From Magnetospirillum sp. XM-1 (GTDB taxonomy: Bacteria; Pseudomonadota; Alphaproteobacteria; Rhodospirillales; Magnetospirillaceae): 64,000 nt of DNA. Positions 33,262 through 48,376 of this stretch are shown here, piece by piece (the stretch's first letter is position 1; each line of letters begins with the position of its first letter). The position numbers and the translations under genes are program-made. Location: the NCBI RefSeq assembly GCF_001511835.1, contig NZ_LN997848.1, positions 3,190,001-3,254,000 of the forward strand, given 5' to 3'. The notes under the pieces are model-generated. The model made no database searches. It saw only the letters and a list, made by a program, of their open reading frames with translations, and was not told the DNA's origin.

Positions 33262-35941
33262 CCTCGCCTCCCGCCATATCCTCGGCTGCATCCCCGGCTC
33301 CCTCGTCGGATTCGTCCGGCTCCTCGCCATTGCCTCCGATATCGCACAGTCTGGCGGCGGATACCACCCGTTCGTTCTCTGCCGTTCGTAGCAGGGTGAC
33401 GCCCTGGGTCTTGCGCCCGGCGATGCGGATGTCGTCCACCGGCATGCGGATCAGCTTGCCGCCGTCGCTCACCAGCATGATGTCATCCTCGTGGTTGACG
33501 GGGAACGACGCCACCACGGTGCCGGTCTTGGCGGTCATGTCCAGGTTGGCGATGCCGGAGCCGCCACGGCCGGTGATGCGGTATTCGAAGGCCGAGGTGC
33601 GCTTGCCGAAGCCGTTTTCGGTGACGGTGAGCACGAATTGCTGCTCGGCGGCCATCTTCTCCATCTGCTCGGCCGGCAGGTCGCCCTTGAGGAAGGCGTC
33701 GCGGGTCTCGGAATCATAGTCGGTGTGGCGCAGGATGGACATGGAGATGACCTCGTCCTCTCCGTCCAGCCGGATGCCGCGCACGCCGGTCGAATCGCGG
33801 CTCTTGAACTCGCGCACGTCCTGGACCGGGAAGCGGATGGCCTTGCCCAGATGGGTGGCCAGCAGCACGTCGTCGGTCTCGGCGGAACAGGTCTGCACCG
33901 AGATCAGCCGCTCGCCCTCGCCCAGCTTCATGGCGATCTTGCCGTTGGCGCGCACCTCGGTGAAGTCGGACAGCGGATTGCGCCGCACGTCGCCCTTGGA
34001 GGTGACGAACATGACGTGCAGGTCGCCCCAGGTGGTCTCGTCCTCGGGCAGCGGCATGACGGTGGAGATGGTCTCGCCCTCGTCCAGCGGCAGCAGGTTG
34101 ACCATGGCCTTGCCGCGCGCCTGGGGATTGCCCAGCGGCAGGCGGTAGACCTTCAGCTTGTAGGCGATGCCGGTGGACGAGAAGAACAGCACCGGGGTGT
34201 GGGTGTTGGCCACGAACACCTCGGAGAGGAAATCCTCGTCCTTGATGTTCATGCCCGAACGGCCCTTGCCGCCGCGCTTCTGGGCGCGATAGGCCGAGAC
34301 CGGCACCCGCTTGATGTAGCCGGTGTTGGTCACCGTCACCACCATGTCCTCGCGGGCGATGAGGTCCTCGATATCGGCCTCGAACTCGTTTTCCTCGATG
34401 GTGGTGCGGCGCGGCGTGGCGAACTGCTCGCGGATTTCCAGCAATTCGCCCTTCATCACCTCGAACAGGCGGGGCCTGGACGACAGGATCAGCAGGTAGG
34501 CCTCGATCTGGTGGCCGATCTCGCGCAGCTCGTCGCCGATCTTGTCGCGCTCAAGGCCCGTCAGGCGGTGCAGGCGCAGGTCCAGGATGGCCTTGGCCTG
34601 GGTCTCGGACAGGCGGTAGCAGCCGTCCTCGATGGTGCGGCCGGGCTCGTCGATCAGCTCGATCAGCGGCGCCACGTCGCCCACCGGCCAGGCCCGGGTC
34701 ATCAGCTTCTCGCGCGCCTCGGAAGGATCGGGGGCGGCGCGGATCAGGCGGATGACCTCGTCGATATTGGCCACGGCGATGGCCAGGCCGGCCAAGACGT
34801 GGGCGCGGTCACGGGCCTTGCCCAGCTCGAAGATGGTGCGCCGGGTGATCACCTCCTCGCGGAAGGCGATGAAGGCCTTGATGATGTCCCTCAGCGTCAT
34901 CATCTGCGGCCGGCCGCCGTTCAAGGCCAGCGAGTTGACGCCGAAGCTGGTCTGCAAGGGCGTGAAGCGGTAGAGCTGGGCCAGCACCACCTCGGCGATG
35001 GCGTCGCGCTTGATCTCGATCACCACCCGCACGCCGTCGCGGTCGGATTCGTCTCTGAGGTCCGAGATGCCCTCGAGCTTCTTGTCGCGCACCAGCTCGG
35101 CGATCTGCTCGAGCATGCGGGCCTTGTTCACCTGATAGGGAATCTCGGTGACGACGATGGCCTCGCGGTCCTTGCGGATCTCCTCCACGTGGACGCGGCC
35201 GCGCATCACCACAGATCCCCTGCCCGTCTGCTGGGCGGCGCGGATGCCGGAACGGCCGAGAATGGTGCCGCCCGTGGGGAAATCGGGGCCGGGCACCAGC
35301 TCCATCAGCCGCTCGACCGTCACCTCGGGGTCGTCGATATAGGCGCAGCAGGCGTCGATCACCTCGCCCAGGTTGTGGGGCGGAATGTTGGTGGCCATAC
35401 CCACCGCGATGCCGCCGGCGCCGTTGACCAGCAGATTGGGATAGCGGGCCGGCAGGACCGTGGGTTCGTGGGTGGATTCGTCGTAATTGGCCTGGAAGTC
35501 GACGGTTTCCTTGTCGATGTCCTCAAGCAGGGAATGGGCCGAGCGGGCCAGGCGGGCCTCGGTGTAGCGCATGGCTGCCGGCGGGTCGCCGTCCATGGAG
35601 CCGAAATTGCCCTGCCCGTCCACCAGCGGCAGGCGCATGGAGAAGTTCTGCGCCATGCGCACCATGGCGTCGTAAATGGCCGAATCGCCATGGGGGTGAT
35701 ACTTACCCATGACGTCGCCGACGATGCGCGCCGATTTGCGGAAGGGCTTGTTGTAGTGGTAGCCCGCCTCGTTCATGGCGAACAGGATGCGGCGGTGGAC
35801 CGGCTTCAGCCCGTCGCGGACGTCGGGAAGCGCGCGGCTCACGATCACGCTCATGGCGTAATCGAGATAAGAGCGCTTCATCTCGTCTTCGATGGTGACC
35901 GGAGTGATATCGAATTGCGGCGACGCGGGAGGCGTGGTCAA
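33254..35941 (-). CDS. gyrA: DNA gyrase subunit A
   Basis: An 895-residue type IIA topoisomerase subunit. The N-terminal breakage-reunion domain carries [18 protein letters not shown] and the catalytic tyrosine in [10 protein letters not shown]; the quinolone positions Ser and Asp in HGDSAIYD are wild type. The C-terminal beta-pinwheel has the GyrA box QKRGGKG, which marks it as GyrA rather than ParC. No in-frame ATG lies at the family start, so the TTG at 35941 ([15 protein letters not shown]) is used; frame remains open further upstream without homology. Acidic tail ends GGEDA. It overlaps coaD by 8 bases. Confidence 0.93.
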   Translation of the reverse strand: MTTPPASPQFDITPVTIEDEMKRSYLDYAMSVIVSRALPDVRDGLKPVHRRILFAMNEAGYHYNKPFRKSARIVGDVMGKYHPHGDSAIYDAMVRMAQNFSMRLPLVDGQGNFGSMDGDPPAAMRYTEARLARSAHSLLEDIDKETVDFQANYDESTHEPTVLPARYPNLLVNGAGGIAVGMATNIPPHNLGEVIDACCAYIDDPEVTVERLMELVPGPDFPTGGTILGRSGIRAAQQTGRGSVVMRGRVHVEEIRKDREAIVVTEIPYQVNKARMLEQIAELVRDKKLEGISDLRDESDRDGVRVVIEIKRDAIAEVVLAQLYRFTPLQTSFGVNSLALNGGRPQMMTLRDIIKAFIAFREEVITRRTIFELGKARDRAHVLAGLAIAVANIDEVIRLIRAAPDPSEAREKLMTRAWPVGDVAPLIELIDEPGRTIEDGCYRLSETQAKAILDLRLHRLTGLERDKIGDELREIGHQIEAYLLILSSRPRLFEVMKGELLEIREQFATPRRTTIEENEFEADIEDLIAREDMVVTVTNTGYIKRVPVSAYRAQKRGGKGRSGMNIKDEDFLSEVFVANTHTPVLFFSSTGIAYKLKVYRLPLGNPQARGKAMVNLLPLDEGETISTVMPLPEDETTWGDLHVMFVTSKGDVRRNPLSDFTEVRANGKIAMKLGEGERLISVQTCSAETDDVLLATHLGKAIRFPVQDVREFKSRDSTGVRGIRLDGEDEVISMSILRHTDYDSETRDAFLKGDLPAEQMEKMAAEQQFVLTVTENGFGKRTSAFEYRITGRGGSGIANLDMTAKTGTVVASFPVNHEDDIMLVSDGGKLIRMPVDDIRIAGRKTQGVTLLRTAENERVVSAARLCDIGGNGEEPDESDEGAGDAAEDMAGGEDA

Positions 35942-36008
35942 CGAAATTTTCCCATCGGTTTCAAAAAAGGAACCAGAACTTGGGGTGGACACATATCCAC
36001 GCGGCCGC

Positions 36009-36037
36009 ACGCTACCAGATATCGTGTGACCCGACAA
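36009..36037 (-). promoter_or_regulatory. Candidate gyrA promoter
   Basis: On the minus strand TTGTCG (36032-36037) and TAGCGT (36009-36014) are spaced by 17 bases, placing a start near 36002 and a leader of about 60 bases ahead of the TTG start of gyrA. The -10 box is only a fair match. Confidence 0.4.
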
Positions 36038-36126
36038 CCCGAGGGTATGGCCTGCGGGTATTGAAGTGAACTCGCCGCCCGGCTCTGGCATAATGGGAAC
36101 CGGCGCTGCTTGCCTCGGGATGGAGC

Positions 36127-36546
36127 ATGAAGCACGAAATCTCAGCCGCCCAGGTGGTTTCGGCCCGGGCCTCGGATACCGGCGACGCCATCCGCGTCGT
36201 GCTGGCCGACGAGTCGGGCGAGGAACACGTGGTGATCCTGCCGCTGGACCAGATGACGCTGCTGTCGGCCTGGCTGGAGCAGGCGGGCGGGATTCCGGCC
36301 GAGGACGCCTCCTCCCCACCCTCCACCTCTTCCGCCCCCGCCGCCGCCATCCCCGCCCAGTCGGTGGAACGCTGGACCATCCAGCCCGAGGCCGACGACG
36401 AACACATCGTGCTGGGCTTCAAGCTGGCCAAGGGCGCCGAAATGAGCCTGCGCATGCACCGGAGCGGCGTCGCCGCCTACGCCAAGGCGCTGACCTCCAT
36501 GCTGGGCCGCCTGCTGCCGGCGCCGCCCACCAAGGCCAAGCATTAG
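36127..36546 (+). CDS. Hypothetical protein, function unknown
   Basis: A 139-residue soluble protein with GGGATGGAG ahead of the ATG at 36127. Two predicted beta-rich parts (about residues 8-50 with [20 protein letters not shown], and 80-125 with [20 protein letters not shown]) are joined by a Ser/Pro/Ala linker ([13 protein letters not shown]). No catalytic motif or membrane segment is visible and I do not recognise the family. It is divergent from gyrA and separated from ssb by a GC-rich stretch with a long inverted repeat. Confidence 0.7.
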   Translation: MKHEISAAQVVSARASDTGDAIRVVLADESGEEHVVILPLDQMTLLSAWLEQAGGIPAEDASSPPSTSSAPAAAIPAQSVERWTIQPEADDEHIVLGFKLAKGAEMSLRMHRSGVAAYAKALTSMLGRLLPAPPTKAKH

Positions 36547-36641
36547 CGGTGTGCGTCATATTTGACTCATACCGCGGTCAGCCGCCATTGAGGCGGCGGC
36601 CAAGCGGCCGGAAGGCCGCGCCCGGCGAGGGATAATGATAA

Positions 36642-36685
36642 GGCAAGAGCACCGCGCCTCATATTTGAGGCGCGGTGCTCTTGCC
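36642..36685. repeat. Perfect 20-bp inverted repeat with 4-base loop upstream of ssb
   Basis: Bases 36642-36661 and 36666-36685 are exact reverse complements around the loop TATT, a very stable hairpin on either strand. It is not followed by a T-run, so it is not a standard intrinsic terminator, although it may end the transcript of the hypothetical gene at 36127-36546. It sits about 25 bases ahead of a TATGAT box (36711-36716) that could serve ssb. Smaller GC-rich palindromes precede it at about 36580-36620. Confidence 0.75.
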
Positions 36686-36751
36686 CCTTCCGCAGGCCGG
36701 TTCCTTGCAATATGATCCGCGCCAACTTTCCCCACAGGAGCCACGAACGCC

Positions 36752-37258
36752 ATGGCTGGCAGCGTCAACAAGGTCATTCTGGTCGGCAATCTGGGCCGCG
36801 ACCCCGAGGTCCGGACCTCGCAGGACGGCTCGAAGATCGTCAACCTGAACATCGCCACCTCCGAGACCTGGAAGGATCGCGGCACCGGCGAGCGCAAGGA
36901 AAAGACCGAGTGGCACCGGGTGGTGATCTTCAATCCCAACCTGGCCGACATCGCCGAGCGCTACCTGAAGAAGGGCTCCAGCGTCTATGTCGAGGGCGCG
37001 CTCCAGACCCGCAAGTGGACCGACCAGTCGGGCCAGGAGAAGTACTCCACCGAGGTGGTGATCGGCCGCTTCAAGGGCGAGCTGACCCTGCTGGGCGGCC
37101 GTGACGGCGGCGGCGGTGGCGGCTATGGCGGTGGTGGTGGCGGCGGCTACGACGACGGCCCGCGCCAGGGCGGCGGCGGTGCCGGCGGCTCGCGCCAGCA
37201 GGGCGGCGGCCAGTCCTGGGAGCCCCCGGCCGACCTGGACGACGAAATCCCCTTCTGA
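36752..37258 (+). CDS. ssb: Single-stranded DNA-binding protein
   Basis: A 168-residue SSB. The OB-fold occupies about residues 1-112 ([28 protein letters not shown]), followed by a glycine-rich linker ([18 protein letters not shown]) and the acidic partner-binding tip DDEIPF. CAGGAG precedes the ATG. The glycine-rich linker is G/C repetitive DNA and may vary in length between strains. A T-run terminator follows. Confidence 0.97.
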   Translation: MAGSVNKVILVGNLGRDPEVRTSQDGSKIVNLNIATSETWKDRGTGERKEKTEWHRVVIFNPNLADIAERYLKKGSSVYVEGALQTRKWTDQSGQEKYSTEVVIGRFKGELTLLGGRDGGGGGGYGGGGGGGYDDGPRQGGGGAGGSRQQGGGQSWEPPADLDDEIPF

Positions 37259-37276
37259 AGCGAATTTCGGCAAATG

Positions 37277-37309
37277 AACGGCCTGGACCCTTGGTTCAGG
37301 CCGTTTTTT
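37277..37309 (+). terminator. Intrinsic terminator after ssb
   Basis: A stem of AACGGCCTGGACC against GGTTCAGGCCGTT (37277-37289 with 37293-37305, one G-T pair) is followed by TTTTTT, the classical form. It isolates ssb from the sensor operon that starts near 37405. Confidence 0.9.
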
Positions 37310-37404
37310 CATGAGCAATCCTTTGGGATGGCCGGCGAAAAGAAATTTTCGTTTCCCGGTTGCTGGTCTATCCTGCTTCCGTCAGGGGGGGAAATCCTGA
37401 CGGC

Positions 37405-38984
37405 ATGCTGTTTGGGATAAGGCGAATGCGGTACGGGATGGCGCTGCTGATCAGGAGCCCCGGCCTTGGATGGCTGGCGGCCCTGCTCGTCGCGGTGCTG
37501 TGCGGCATCCTGGCCGGGTTGCTGGCCGTTTCCGCCCGCCATGACGAGCATCTGTCGCGCCTGGTCATCGACGCCGAGCGACGCAGCGTCGAGATCATGT
37601 CCCAGACCTTGAACGGCAACGTGATGGGGGCGCTGTCCCTGCTGGGGGCGGTGGCCCAGGACATCAAGTTCGACGCCCGGGGCGAGGTTCCGCCCAACCT
37701 TCCCCGCATCGCCGGATTGCTCGAGGATGTCGGACGCTCTCACGACGCCCAGGGGGTGTTCGTGGTGGGGGGAGACGGCATCGTCCATTCCTCGTGGGAC
37801 AGCAGCGGACGCCCGTCCACCGGACTGAACGTCACCTTCCGCCCCTACTACAAGATGGCCATGTCCGGACGCGACAATGTCTATGCCGCCGTCAGCCTGG
37901 CGCGGGGAGACCGGGCCCTGTACTTCACGGCACCGGTCCTGGCTTCGGTCCAGCGCTCCAGCGGCCCCATCGGCGCCGTGGTGGCCCGCACCGGGCTGGA
38001 CCGGGTCGACGGCCTTTTGCAGAACCATGTCGGCATCGCCCTCCTGCTGTCGCCGCAGGGCGTGGTGTTCGCCAGCAACAGGCCCGAATGGGTCGGCCAC
38101 CTGGCGGGTCAAGCCACCTTCGAACGCCTGACCGCCATCCGCGCCCTCAAGCAGTTCGGCGCCATGTTCGACAAGACCGACCCGCCGGTCCTGCCCTTCT
38201 CCATCGCGCCGGGCATCGTGCGCATCGGCGGGCGCAGCCACGCCCTGGCCGTCGCCGACGTTCAGTGGAACGATCCCTATGGCTCATGGCAGGTGGTGCT
38301 GGCCGAGGATCTGACCGTTTCCAAGGCGGCCAGCGACGGCCTGTGGACGGGCGGGGCGGTGGCGGCGGCCATGCTGGTGATCGTCGGCCTGCTGCTCAAG
38401 CTGCTCCGCGGCCAGCACGCCCAGGTCATGGCCAGCCGGCGCATCGAGCAATACGCCCGCGAACAGTCCCAAAGCGCCGAGCGCAAGAACCGCAGGGCCG
38501 AGGCGGCCATGAAGCTGCAGCGGGCCAGAGGGGTTTCCGATCTGGCCCGTGTCTTCCTGGCCGAGGCCCACGACATCCTGGGAGCGCTGCAAGGGGCGGT
38601 CTACGTCTACGAGCGCGACGGCGCGCCGTCCATGACCCTGGCCGCGTCCTACGCCGCTCCTGCCGGGCTTCCGGGCGAAATGGCCGCCGGAGCCGGGCTT
38701 CTGGGCCAGTGCGTCGTCGACCGGAGCGGCCGGGTTCTGGCGGGCGACGAGATGGAAGCGTGGTCCATCCGCTCGGGCCTCGGCAACGCCCGGCCTGCCG
38801 GCATCCTGATGGAGCCGCTCATGCTCGACGACACGCCGCTGGGCGCCGTGGAAATCGCCATTCTTCACCGGCCGAACACGGCCGATATCCAGCAGTTCAG
38901 GGAGCTTGCGGATCTGCTGGCTCTCAATCTGGAAATCCAACGCCGCCAGGCAAGCGCCGCGCCGGTCCTGACCGAGGCAAGCCC

Positions 38985-38988
<4 letters not shown>
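37405..38988 (+). CDS. Membrane sensor with double-Cache and GAF domains, no kinase domain
   Basis: A 527-residue protein: a cytoplasmic tip, membrane segment (about residues 21-44), periplasmic dCache-like sensor (about 55-300, with [20 protein letters not shown]), second membrane segment (about 311-333), a helical linker, and a cytoplasmic GAF-type domain (about 365-510). It lacks HisKA, HATPase, GGDEF or EAL, so it needs a partner. Its stop overlaps the start of the giant kinase (ATGA), making that the obvious one. The start is uncertain: 37405 gives a basic lead, while ATG 37426 has AAGG upstream. It is first in a four-gene operon. Confidence 0.8.
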
Positions 38989-45364
<6,376 letters not shown>

Positions 45365-45368
<4 letters not shown>

Positions 45369-45775
45369 ATGAAACGGAACTTCGCCGCATCAAGGTGTTG
45401 TTGGTGGACGACGAGCCGTTCATCCGGCTGACGCTGCGCCAGATTCTGATACAGATCGGCATTCCGCCGTCCAACCTCTACGAGGCCGGCGACGTCAAGG
45501 CCGCCATTTCGGAGACCCTGCGCATCCGCCCTTCCGTGGTGCTGTGCGACATCCACATGCCGGGCGACGACGGCTTCGCCTATGTGGCGACCCTGCAGAA
45601 GGCCCCGCTTCCTGAAGTCGCGGCCACGCCGGTGGTGATGCTGACCTCGGATTCGGGCGAAGAGGCGGTGATGACCGCCAAGGGCCTGCACGTGTCGGGC
45701 TATCTGGTCAAGCCGGTGTCCATCGCTTCCGTCAAGAAGTCCATCGAACGCGCCCTCAAGGTTAGCCTGCCATGA
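45365..45775 (+). CDS. CheY-like single-domain response regulator
   Basis: A 136-residue stand-alone receiver. The acidic pocket VDDEP, the phosphoacceptor in [10 protein letters not shown], and the lysine in GYLVKPVS are all present, and an output domain is absent. The start overlaps the giant kinase stop (ATGA) and the end overlaps the HD-GYP regulator start by 4 bases. It most likely takes phosphate from the HPt domains of the kinase and acts as a shuttle or protein-binding switch. Confidence 0.93.
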
Positions 45776-46923
45776 CCGACGATCTCCGCCCGACCATCCT
45801 GGTGGTCGACGACACCGCCGACAATCTGAAGCTGATGAGCGGCCTGCTCAAGGACCTCTACCGGGTCAAGATCGCCAACAGCGGTGAGAAGGCCCTGGCC
45901 ATCGCGTCCGGCGAGGCGCCGCCCGACCTCATCTTGCTGGACATCATGATGCCGGGCCTCGACGGCTACGAGGTCTGCCGCCGTCTCAAGGCCGACCGCG
46001 CCACCCGCGATATTCCGGTCATCTTCCTCACCGCCATGAGCGCTGCCGAGGACGAGGAGGCCGGCCTCAAACTGGGCGCCGTGGACTACGTGACCAAGCC
46101 CATCAATCCGGCCGTGGTGCTGGCCCGGGTCGAGACCCAGCTGAAGCTCAAGGCCAGCGCCGACTTCCTGCGCGACAAGGCCGATTACCTGGAGGCGGAA
46201 GTGGCGCGGCGCACCCGCGAACTGGCCGCCATCCAGGACGTGACCATCCTGGCCATGGCCTCCCTGGCGGAAACGCGGGATTCCGACACCGGCAACCACA
46301 TTCGCCGCACCCAGTATTACGTCCGCCTCCTGGCGGAGAACCTGAAGGACCATCCCCGCTTCGTCGCCACCCTCGACGAAACGACCATCGACATGCTGTT
46401 CAAGTCGGCGCCGCTGCACGACATCGGCAAGGTCGGCATTCCCGACCGCATCTTGTTGAAGCCCGGACGCTTCGAGCCGCATGAATTCGAGATCATGAAA
46501 ACCCACACCACCTTGGGCCGCGACGCCATCGAGCACGCCGAGCGGTCGCTGGGCACGCCGGTGCAGTTCCTGGCCATGGCCAAGGAAATCGCCTACGGCC
46601 ACCAGGAGAAATGGGACGGAAGCGGCTATCCGCTCGGCATCGGCGGCGACGACATTCCCGTCTCGGCCCGCCTGATGGCGGTAGCCGACGTCTACGACGC
46701 CCTGATCAGCCGCCGCGTCTACAAGGAAGGCATGCCGCACGAAAAGGCGGTGGCCATCATCGCCGAAGGTTCGGGGTCCCACTTCGATCCCGACATCGTC
46801 GACACCTTCATGGCCCTTCAGGACCAGTTCAAGGCCATTGCCGACCGCTTCGCCGATTCCGAACAGGATATGGAGGTCAAGCGGAAGCTGCTGGAACAGG
46901 CCGGGTGTCAGCCCACCGGCTGA
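45772..46923 (+). CDS. RpfG-like response regulator with HD-GYP phosphodiesterase domain
   Basis: A 383-residue regulator: a receiver (about residues 1-125, phosphoacceptor in LILLDIMMPG, lysine in YVTKPIN), a linker helix and an HD-GYP domain (about 160-365). Catalytic features are intact: HDIGKVGIPDRIL and EKWDGSGYPLGIGG, then VADVYDALISRRVY. It should hydrolyse c-di-GMP when phosphorylated by the kinase upstream, making this the operon's output. It is the last gene; an intrinsic terminator starts inside its final codons. Confidence 0.94.
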   Translation: MTDDLRPTILVVDDTADNLKLMSGLLKDLYRVKIANSGEKALAIASGEAPPDLILLDIMMPGLDGYEVCRRLKADRATRDIPVIFLTAMSAAEDEEAGLKLGAVDYVTKPINPAVVLARVETQLKLKASADFLRDKADYLEAEVARRTRELAAIQDVTILAMASLAETRDSDTGNHIRRTQYYVRLLAENLKDHPRFVATLDETTIDMLFKSAPLHDIGKVGIPDRILLKPGRFEPHEFEIMKTHTTLGRDAIEHAERSLGTPVQFLAMAKEIAYGHQEKWDGSGYPLGIGGDDIPVSARLMAVADVYDALISRRVYKEGMPHEKAVAIIAEGSGSHFDPDIVDTFMALQDQFKAIADRFADSEQDMEVKRKLLEQAGCQPTG

Positions 46924-46934
46924 CACCCGTTTTT
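46902..46934 (+). terminator. Intrinsic terminator overlapping the 3' end of the HD-GYP gene
   Basis: A perfect 12-bp stem (46902-46913 with 46918-46929, loop CACC) followed by TTTTT. The TGA stop of the HD-GYP gene (46921-46923) lies in the descending arm, so the last codons also encode the terminator. Confidence 0.92.
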
Positions 46935-46937
46935 CGG

Positions 46938-46975
46938 CCCGATCAGCGTTCGTGGCCCCCGATCAGCGCTCGTGG
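46938..46975. repeat. 18-base direct repeat at the stop codon of the membrane fusion gene
   Basis: CCCGATCAGCG-T-TCGTGG (46938-46955) recurs with one mismatch at 46958-46975, where it includes the stop and last codons (His-Glu-Arg) of the membrane fusion protein gene. The outer copy lies in the gap just past the stop, between the two convergent genes. It looks like a small tandem duplication of the gene end. Confidence 0.7.
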
Positions 46976-48375
46976 AACGACTGCTGGATCTGGGTGAAGA
47001 TCGGCTTGAGCATGTATTGCAGCAAGGTCTTGTCGCCGGTGATGATTTCCGCCGTCACCGACATGCCGGGCTGAATGCCGTAGCGGCCGGGCGTCAGGCC
47101 GACGTAATTGTGCTTGAGGTCGATCACGCCCTTGAAGAAGGGGTTGCCCTTCTCGTCGGCGAAGCTGGAGGCGGAAATCTTGGTCAGCGTCCCGTCCACC
47201 GCGCCGTAGCGGGCGAAGTCGTAGGTGGTGACCTTGACCCGCACCGGCTGGCCGATCTTCAGATGGCCGACATCCTTGGTGTTGATCTTGGCGTCCACCT
47301 TCATCTGGTTTTCGACGGGGACCACCTCGCAGACATTGCCGCCGGCCTGAATGACGGCGCCCTGGTTCTTGACCGCCAATCCCTTGACCAGGCCGCGCAC
47401 CGGGGCGACGATCTCCAGGCGCTTCACCCGATCCTCGAGACGGCCGATGCTTTCCTGCACCTGGGCCAGTTCGTTGATGGTGGTGCCCAAATCGTCCATG
47501 GTCGCCTTCTGCAGCGACGACTTGTTGTCCATCAGGCGGTTTTCCACCTCGCCCAGGGCCTCGCGCGCCGTCACTTCCTGGCCGATCAGGCGGGCCAGTT
47601 CGCCCTGGACGCGTGACAGCTCGCGCTTGGTGTCCAGGTAGACCACCCGGGACACCAGACCCTTGGCGACCAGTTCCTGGCGCATGTTCATCTCTTCCTG
47701 CAGCGGCCCGATCTGCTCGCGCAGCGAGCGCTCCTGGGATTCCAGCAGGCGCAGGTCCGAGCGCTTCTGCTCCATCTGCGACAGGATCACCGAGCGCGAG
47801 GTGTCGCGGGCCTGGGACTGGCTGTTGAAGATGGCCAGATTGTCCGAGATGAGGCGGTCATAGCCCTGGGGCATATGGGAGAAATCGGGCTGACGCTCCT
47901 CGGCCAAGGCGCGCAGGCGCTCGGCCTTGATCAGCAGGGTGGCTTCGCGCGCCCTGGTCTGCTCCAGATCGGAGATGGCCTGGGCGGGATTGAGCCGGAC
48001 GATGGTGGCTCCCGCCTCCACCAGATCGCCGTCGCGGGCCAGGATATCCTGGACGATGCCGCCTTCCAGATGCTGAACCGCCTGAACCTGCCCCGAGGGA
48101 ATGACCTGCCCCTCGGCGGTGGCGATTTCCGGCACGTCGGTCAGCGCCGCCCACACCACGAAGGCGGCGGTGGTGGCGCTGGCCAGCATCATGGTGAAGC
48201 GGACCATGCCCGAGGTGCCGCTCTCCTCCAGCACCAGGGCCTGGGCCAGGTGCCGCGACTGCCGGTTGGACAGCTTGATCACCGACTTCGACGAAGCTGC
48301 CGCCTGGGGCACCTTGTCGGGCTGGGGGACGTTGACCAGGTTCTGGCCCGGATTCGGGGTCGGGTTCGTGCTCAT
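46963..48375 (-). CDS. Type I secretion membrane fusion protein, HlyD family
   Basis: A 470-residue periplasmic adaptor. An N-terminal cytoplasmic stretch precedes one membrane segment (about residues 62-82, MVRFTMMLASATTAAFVVW), a lipoyl/beta-barrel part with VEAGATIVRLNPAQA, a long alpha-helical hairpin, and the C-terminal barrel ending near GMSVTAEIITGDKTLLQYML. The HlyD family bridges an inner-membrane ABC exporter to an outer-membrane TolC channel. It begins 1 base after the stop of the first ABC gene. No TolC homologue or RTX/hemolysin-type substrate is in the window. Confidence 0.92.
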   Translation of the reverse strand: MSTNPTPNPGQNLVNVPQPDKVPQAAASSKSVIKLSNRQSRHLAQALVLEESGTSGMVRFTMMLASATTAAFVVWAALTDVPEIATAEGQVIPSGQVQAVQHLEGGIVQDILARDGDLVEAGATIVRLNPAQAISDLEQTRAREATLLIKAERLRALAEERQPDFSHMPQGYDRLISDNLAIFNSQSQARDTSRSVILSQMEQKRSDLRLLESQERSLREQIGPLQEEMNMRQELVAKGLVSRVVYLDTKRELSRVQGELARLIGQEVTAREALGEVENRLMDNKSSLQKATMDDLGTTINELAQVQESIGRLEDRVKRLEIVAPVRGLVKGLAVKNQGAVIQAGGNVCEVVPVENQMKVDAKINTKDVGHLKIGQPVRVKVTTYDFARYGAVDGTLTKISASSFADEKGNPFFKGVIDLKHNYVGLTPGRYGIQPGMSVTAEIITGDKTLLQYMLKPIFTQIQQSFHER

Positions 48376-48376
48376 G

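Noticed and set aside
36547..36641. Non-coding RNA gene between 36127-36546 and ssb
   Set aside because: GC-rich palindromes are present but there is no clear promoter plus terminator defining a transcript.
37794..38984. In-frame extension upstream of the giant kinase
   Set aside because: This region codes for the Cache/GAF sensor in a different frame; the kinase start ATG at 38985 overlaps its stop in the common ATGA fashion.
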